In this document: one piece after another, positions 62,769 to 64,000 of the stretch | Layout: every line of letters starts with the position of its first letter | Numbering within the stretch: position 1 is the stretch's first letter | Assembly: GCA_035265665.1 (NCBI GenBank) | Contig: DATFOK010000141.1 | Coordinates: 1-64,000, forward strand | Reading direction: 5' to 3' | DNA: 64,000 nucleotides | From: DASUPK01 sp035265665 | GTDB taxonomy: Bacteria; Actinomycetota; Thermoleophilia; Solirubrobacterales; 70-9 | Translations under genes and position numbers: made by a program | Notes under the pieces: generated by a model | The model's input: only the letters and a program-made list of their open reading frames with translations | Databases searched by the model: none | What the model was told of the DNA's origin: nothing

Positions 62769-63397
62769 AGGGCGCCCTCGAGGTCGAGCAGCGCCCTCTT
62801 CATCTCGGGACCGCCGCCGTAGTTGCCGATTCCACCGCCGGACTGCACCACGCGGTGGCAGGGAACTATCAGCGGGACCCGGTTGTAGCCGCAGGCGGTC
62901 CCGGCGGCGCGGAAGGCTCGCGCGTTGCCCGCCGCCTTCGCGATCTCCGCGTAGGTTTTCGTCTTTCCGAACGGGATCCGGGCGACCGCGTGGAGCGCTC
63001 GGCTCCGGAATCCGGGCTCGGTCAACCTCCAGTCCACCGGTACGTCGAAGTGCTGCCGGCGCCCCTCGAAGTACTCCTCGAGCTCGCGGCGCTCCTCGTC
63101 GAGCCGCTTCGGCGACTCGAGGATCCGCGGCGACACGACCGTCGCGATCTCATCGAGCACGTCATCCCGCGAGCGCTGGTCACCGCGGTGGGTTGGGAGG
63201 GCCACCCTGACGACTCCGCGGTCGGTGCGAGCCACGAGCAGCTCCCCGAATGGCGAGTCGACCTCGGCGTAGGCGACGTCCATCAGCCCGTCTCGCTCGG
63301 CGCGCAAGAGCAGACCCTGGACGGCCCGGTCGAGGTCGGCGTCCGAAGGCGCCTGGCGCAACATCTTCTCGAGCTGCTTTTCAGTCATTGGGTTCAT
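62765..63397 (-). CDS. ogt: Methylated-DNA-protein cysteine methyltransferase with N-terminal extension
   Basis: 210 residues. The active site is LIVPCHRVVQSGGGIGNYGG, preceded by FRAAGTACGYNR and IPFGKTKTYAEIAKAAGNAR. A second part (YAEVDSPFGELLVARTDRGV) is the usual N-terminal RNase H-like domain. It transfers alkyl groups from O6-methylguanine to its own Cys, suicidally. The first ~40 residues (MNPMTEKQLEKMLRQAPSDA and on) form an extra helical segment not needed for repair. The start overlaps the ECF sigma stop by ATGA, in the same leftward operon. Confidence 0.93.
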   Translation of the reverse strand: MNPMTEKQLEKMLRQAPSDADLDRAVQGLLLRAERDGLMDVAYAEVDSPFGELLVARTDRGVVRVALPTHRGDQRSRDDVLDEIATVVSPRILESPKRLDEERRELEEYFEGRRQHFDVPVDWRLTEPGFRSRALHAVARIPFGKTKTYAEIAKAAGNARAFRAAGTACGYNRVPLIVPCHRVVQSGGGIGNYGGGPEMKRALLDLEGAL

Positions 63398-63894
63398 GCG
63401 AATTCACCTCTGAGCTTCTGCAGGCCCTCGTGGACGTTGCGGCGTGCGGCTGCCTCGGAGCTGTCCATGGCCCGCGCGATTGCGGAATAAGACATGTCGG
63501 TGGCGTAACGGAGGACGACCGCGCTGCGCTGCTTCGGCGGCAGCGCGCTGACCGCCCGCCAGAGGTCGGGGTCGCCTCCGGCGACGACCTGATCCGGCCT
63601 GGAGTTCGTGCTGGGTGCGGATCCCGCCACCTCCTCGGCGTCCCCTGCCGGAACCGCCCGTCTGCCGCGGCTGCGATGGTGATCGATCGCCTTATTGTGG
63701 GCGATGGTGAGCAGCCAGGAGCGGAGGTTGCGGGTGTGCTCCAAGCCCTCATAGGCGCGGAGCGCGGCGATGAAGGTCTCCTGGAAGACGTCCTCGGCGT
63801 CGTGCGGGCCGACTGTCGCGACCAGGTATCCGAGCACGTCCGAACCGTGCTCGTCGAGCAGTTGCTGGAACGGGGGTACCGATTCATCTGGCAT
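63394..63894 (-). CDS. ECF-type RNA polymerase sigma factor
   Basis: 166 residues. Region 2: VLGYLVATVGPHDAEDVFQE, TFIAALRAYEGLEHTRNLRS, WLLTIAHNKAIDHHRSRGRR. Region 4: LWRAVSALPPKQRSAVVLRY, SYSAIARAMDSSEAAARRNV. No anti-sigma gene adjoins; instead it is translationally coupled to ogt. It may control a DNA-alkylation or nucleic-acid stress response, or the Ogt N-terminal segment might act on it. Either is inference. Confidence 0.92.
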   Translation of the reverse strand: MPDESVPPFQQLLDEHGSDVLGYLVATVGPHDAEDVFQETFIAALRAYEGLEHTRNLRSWLLTIAHNKAIDHHRSRGRRAVPAGDAEEVAGSAPSTNSRPDQVVAGGDPDLWRAVSALPPKQRSAVVLRYATDMSYSAIARAMDSSEAAARRNVHEGLQKLRGEFA

Positions 63895-63941
63895 CTGCCA
63901 AGTAAACGTCGCACACCGGGCTTTCGTGAGACTGTGGATCG

Positions 63942-64000
63942 ATGGAGATCGACAGCGACACGCGGGAACTCGTCGCCCGCGCCCTGCTCCAGGACCTCGG
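63942..64000 (+). CDS. Partial gene, possibly nadC-like N terminus
   Basis: ATG 63942 opens a frame to the window edge: MEIDSDTRELVARALLQDLG. The pattern of a helix ending in ALxxDLG resembles the start of quinolinate phosphoribosyltransferase (NadC), where AL-EDLG-GD is conserved. Only 19-20 codons are visible, so this is weak. It is divergent from the ECF sigma-ogt operon with ~47 bp between starts. Confidence 0.4.
   Translation, partial: MEIDSDTRELVARALLQDL

Overview
The window is 64 kb of GC-rich, densely packed bacterial chromosome. Gene content points to an actinobacterium of the Thermoleophilia/Solirubrobacterales type. The signs are many GTG/TTG starts, several secreted proteins with lysine/arginine-rich tails, a surface protein with the N-terminal pattern common in that group, and ECF sigma factors paired with divergent or tandem partners. 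This placement is inference from gene style. No rRNA, tRNA, CRISPR array, phage or intact transposon was seen.

Layout. 1-2.7 kb: a truncated small gene, a stand-alone B12-binding mutase domain, and a secreted lipoprotein divergent from an ECF sigma/anti-sigma pair. 2.8-6.3 kb: etfB-etfA-ETF:quinone oxidoreductase operon behind a TetR-like palindrome, converging on a c-type cytochrome lipoprotein. 6.7-8.9 kb: PAS-GAF sensor kinase facing a NarL-type regulator. 8.9-13.1 kb: sulfatase, then a leftward four-gene operon (two NTF2-like proteins, alpha/beta hydrolase, ICMT-like methyltransferase) under twin palindromes. 13.2-42.6 kb: the conserved bacterial rpmE-prfA-prmC-tsaC-glyA-(glycan genes)-atp chromosome segment, interrupted by lineage-specific insertions. 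These are a PQQ-sugar-dehydrogenase-like gene with an in-frame TGA, a seven-repeat cysteine-rich propeller, a leftward R2lox/TetR/NTF2/NTF2 operon, a DUF3089 hydrolase and asnB, and a sigma/anti-sigma/surface-protein cassette. The ATP synthase operon follows (AtpI-like, atpBEFHAGDC). 41.5-47.9 kb: peptidase M20, LytR-CpsA-Psr protein, UDP-glucose dehydrogenase, nucleotidyltransferase and phosphoglucose/phosphomannose isomerase, i.e. sugar-nucleotide supply and glycan attachment. 47.9-64 kb: frameshifted DUF1905 gene, arfB, ahcY, a second sugar dehydrogenase, another nucleotidyltransferase, comF, hpf, secA, cupin, M28 peptidase, methyltransferase, orphan kinase, prfB with programmed +1 frameshift, FIST protein, and an ECF sigma-ogt operon.

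Themes. Translation termination and rescue (RF1, RF2, PrmC, ArfB, HPF, L31), respiration (ETF, ETF-QO, cytochrome c, F1Fo ATPase) and envelope polysaccharide assembly (WecA-type, sugar transferase, DUF354, LCP, UGD, PGI/PMI) dominate. Points of special interest are mirror-image ECF promoters around 32.8 kb, the R2lox operon with its own TetR and palindrome, an ECF sigma factor overlapping an alkyltransferase gene, a dispersed ~45 bp repeat that supplies gene ends and starts, the ETF-QO missing one cluster cysteine, a comF gene whose zinc finger lies upstream of any ATG/GTG/TTG, and a recurring TANNNT box 6-9 nt before start codons suggesting leaderless mRNAs.
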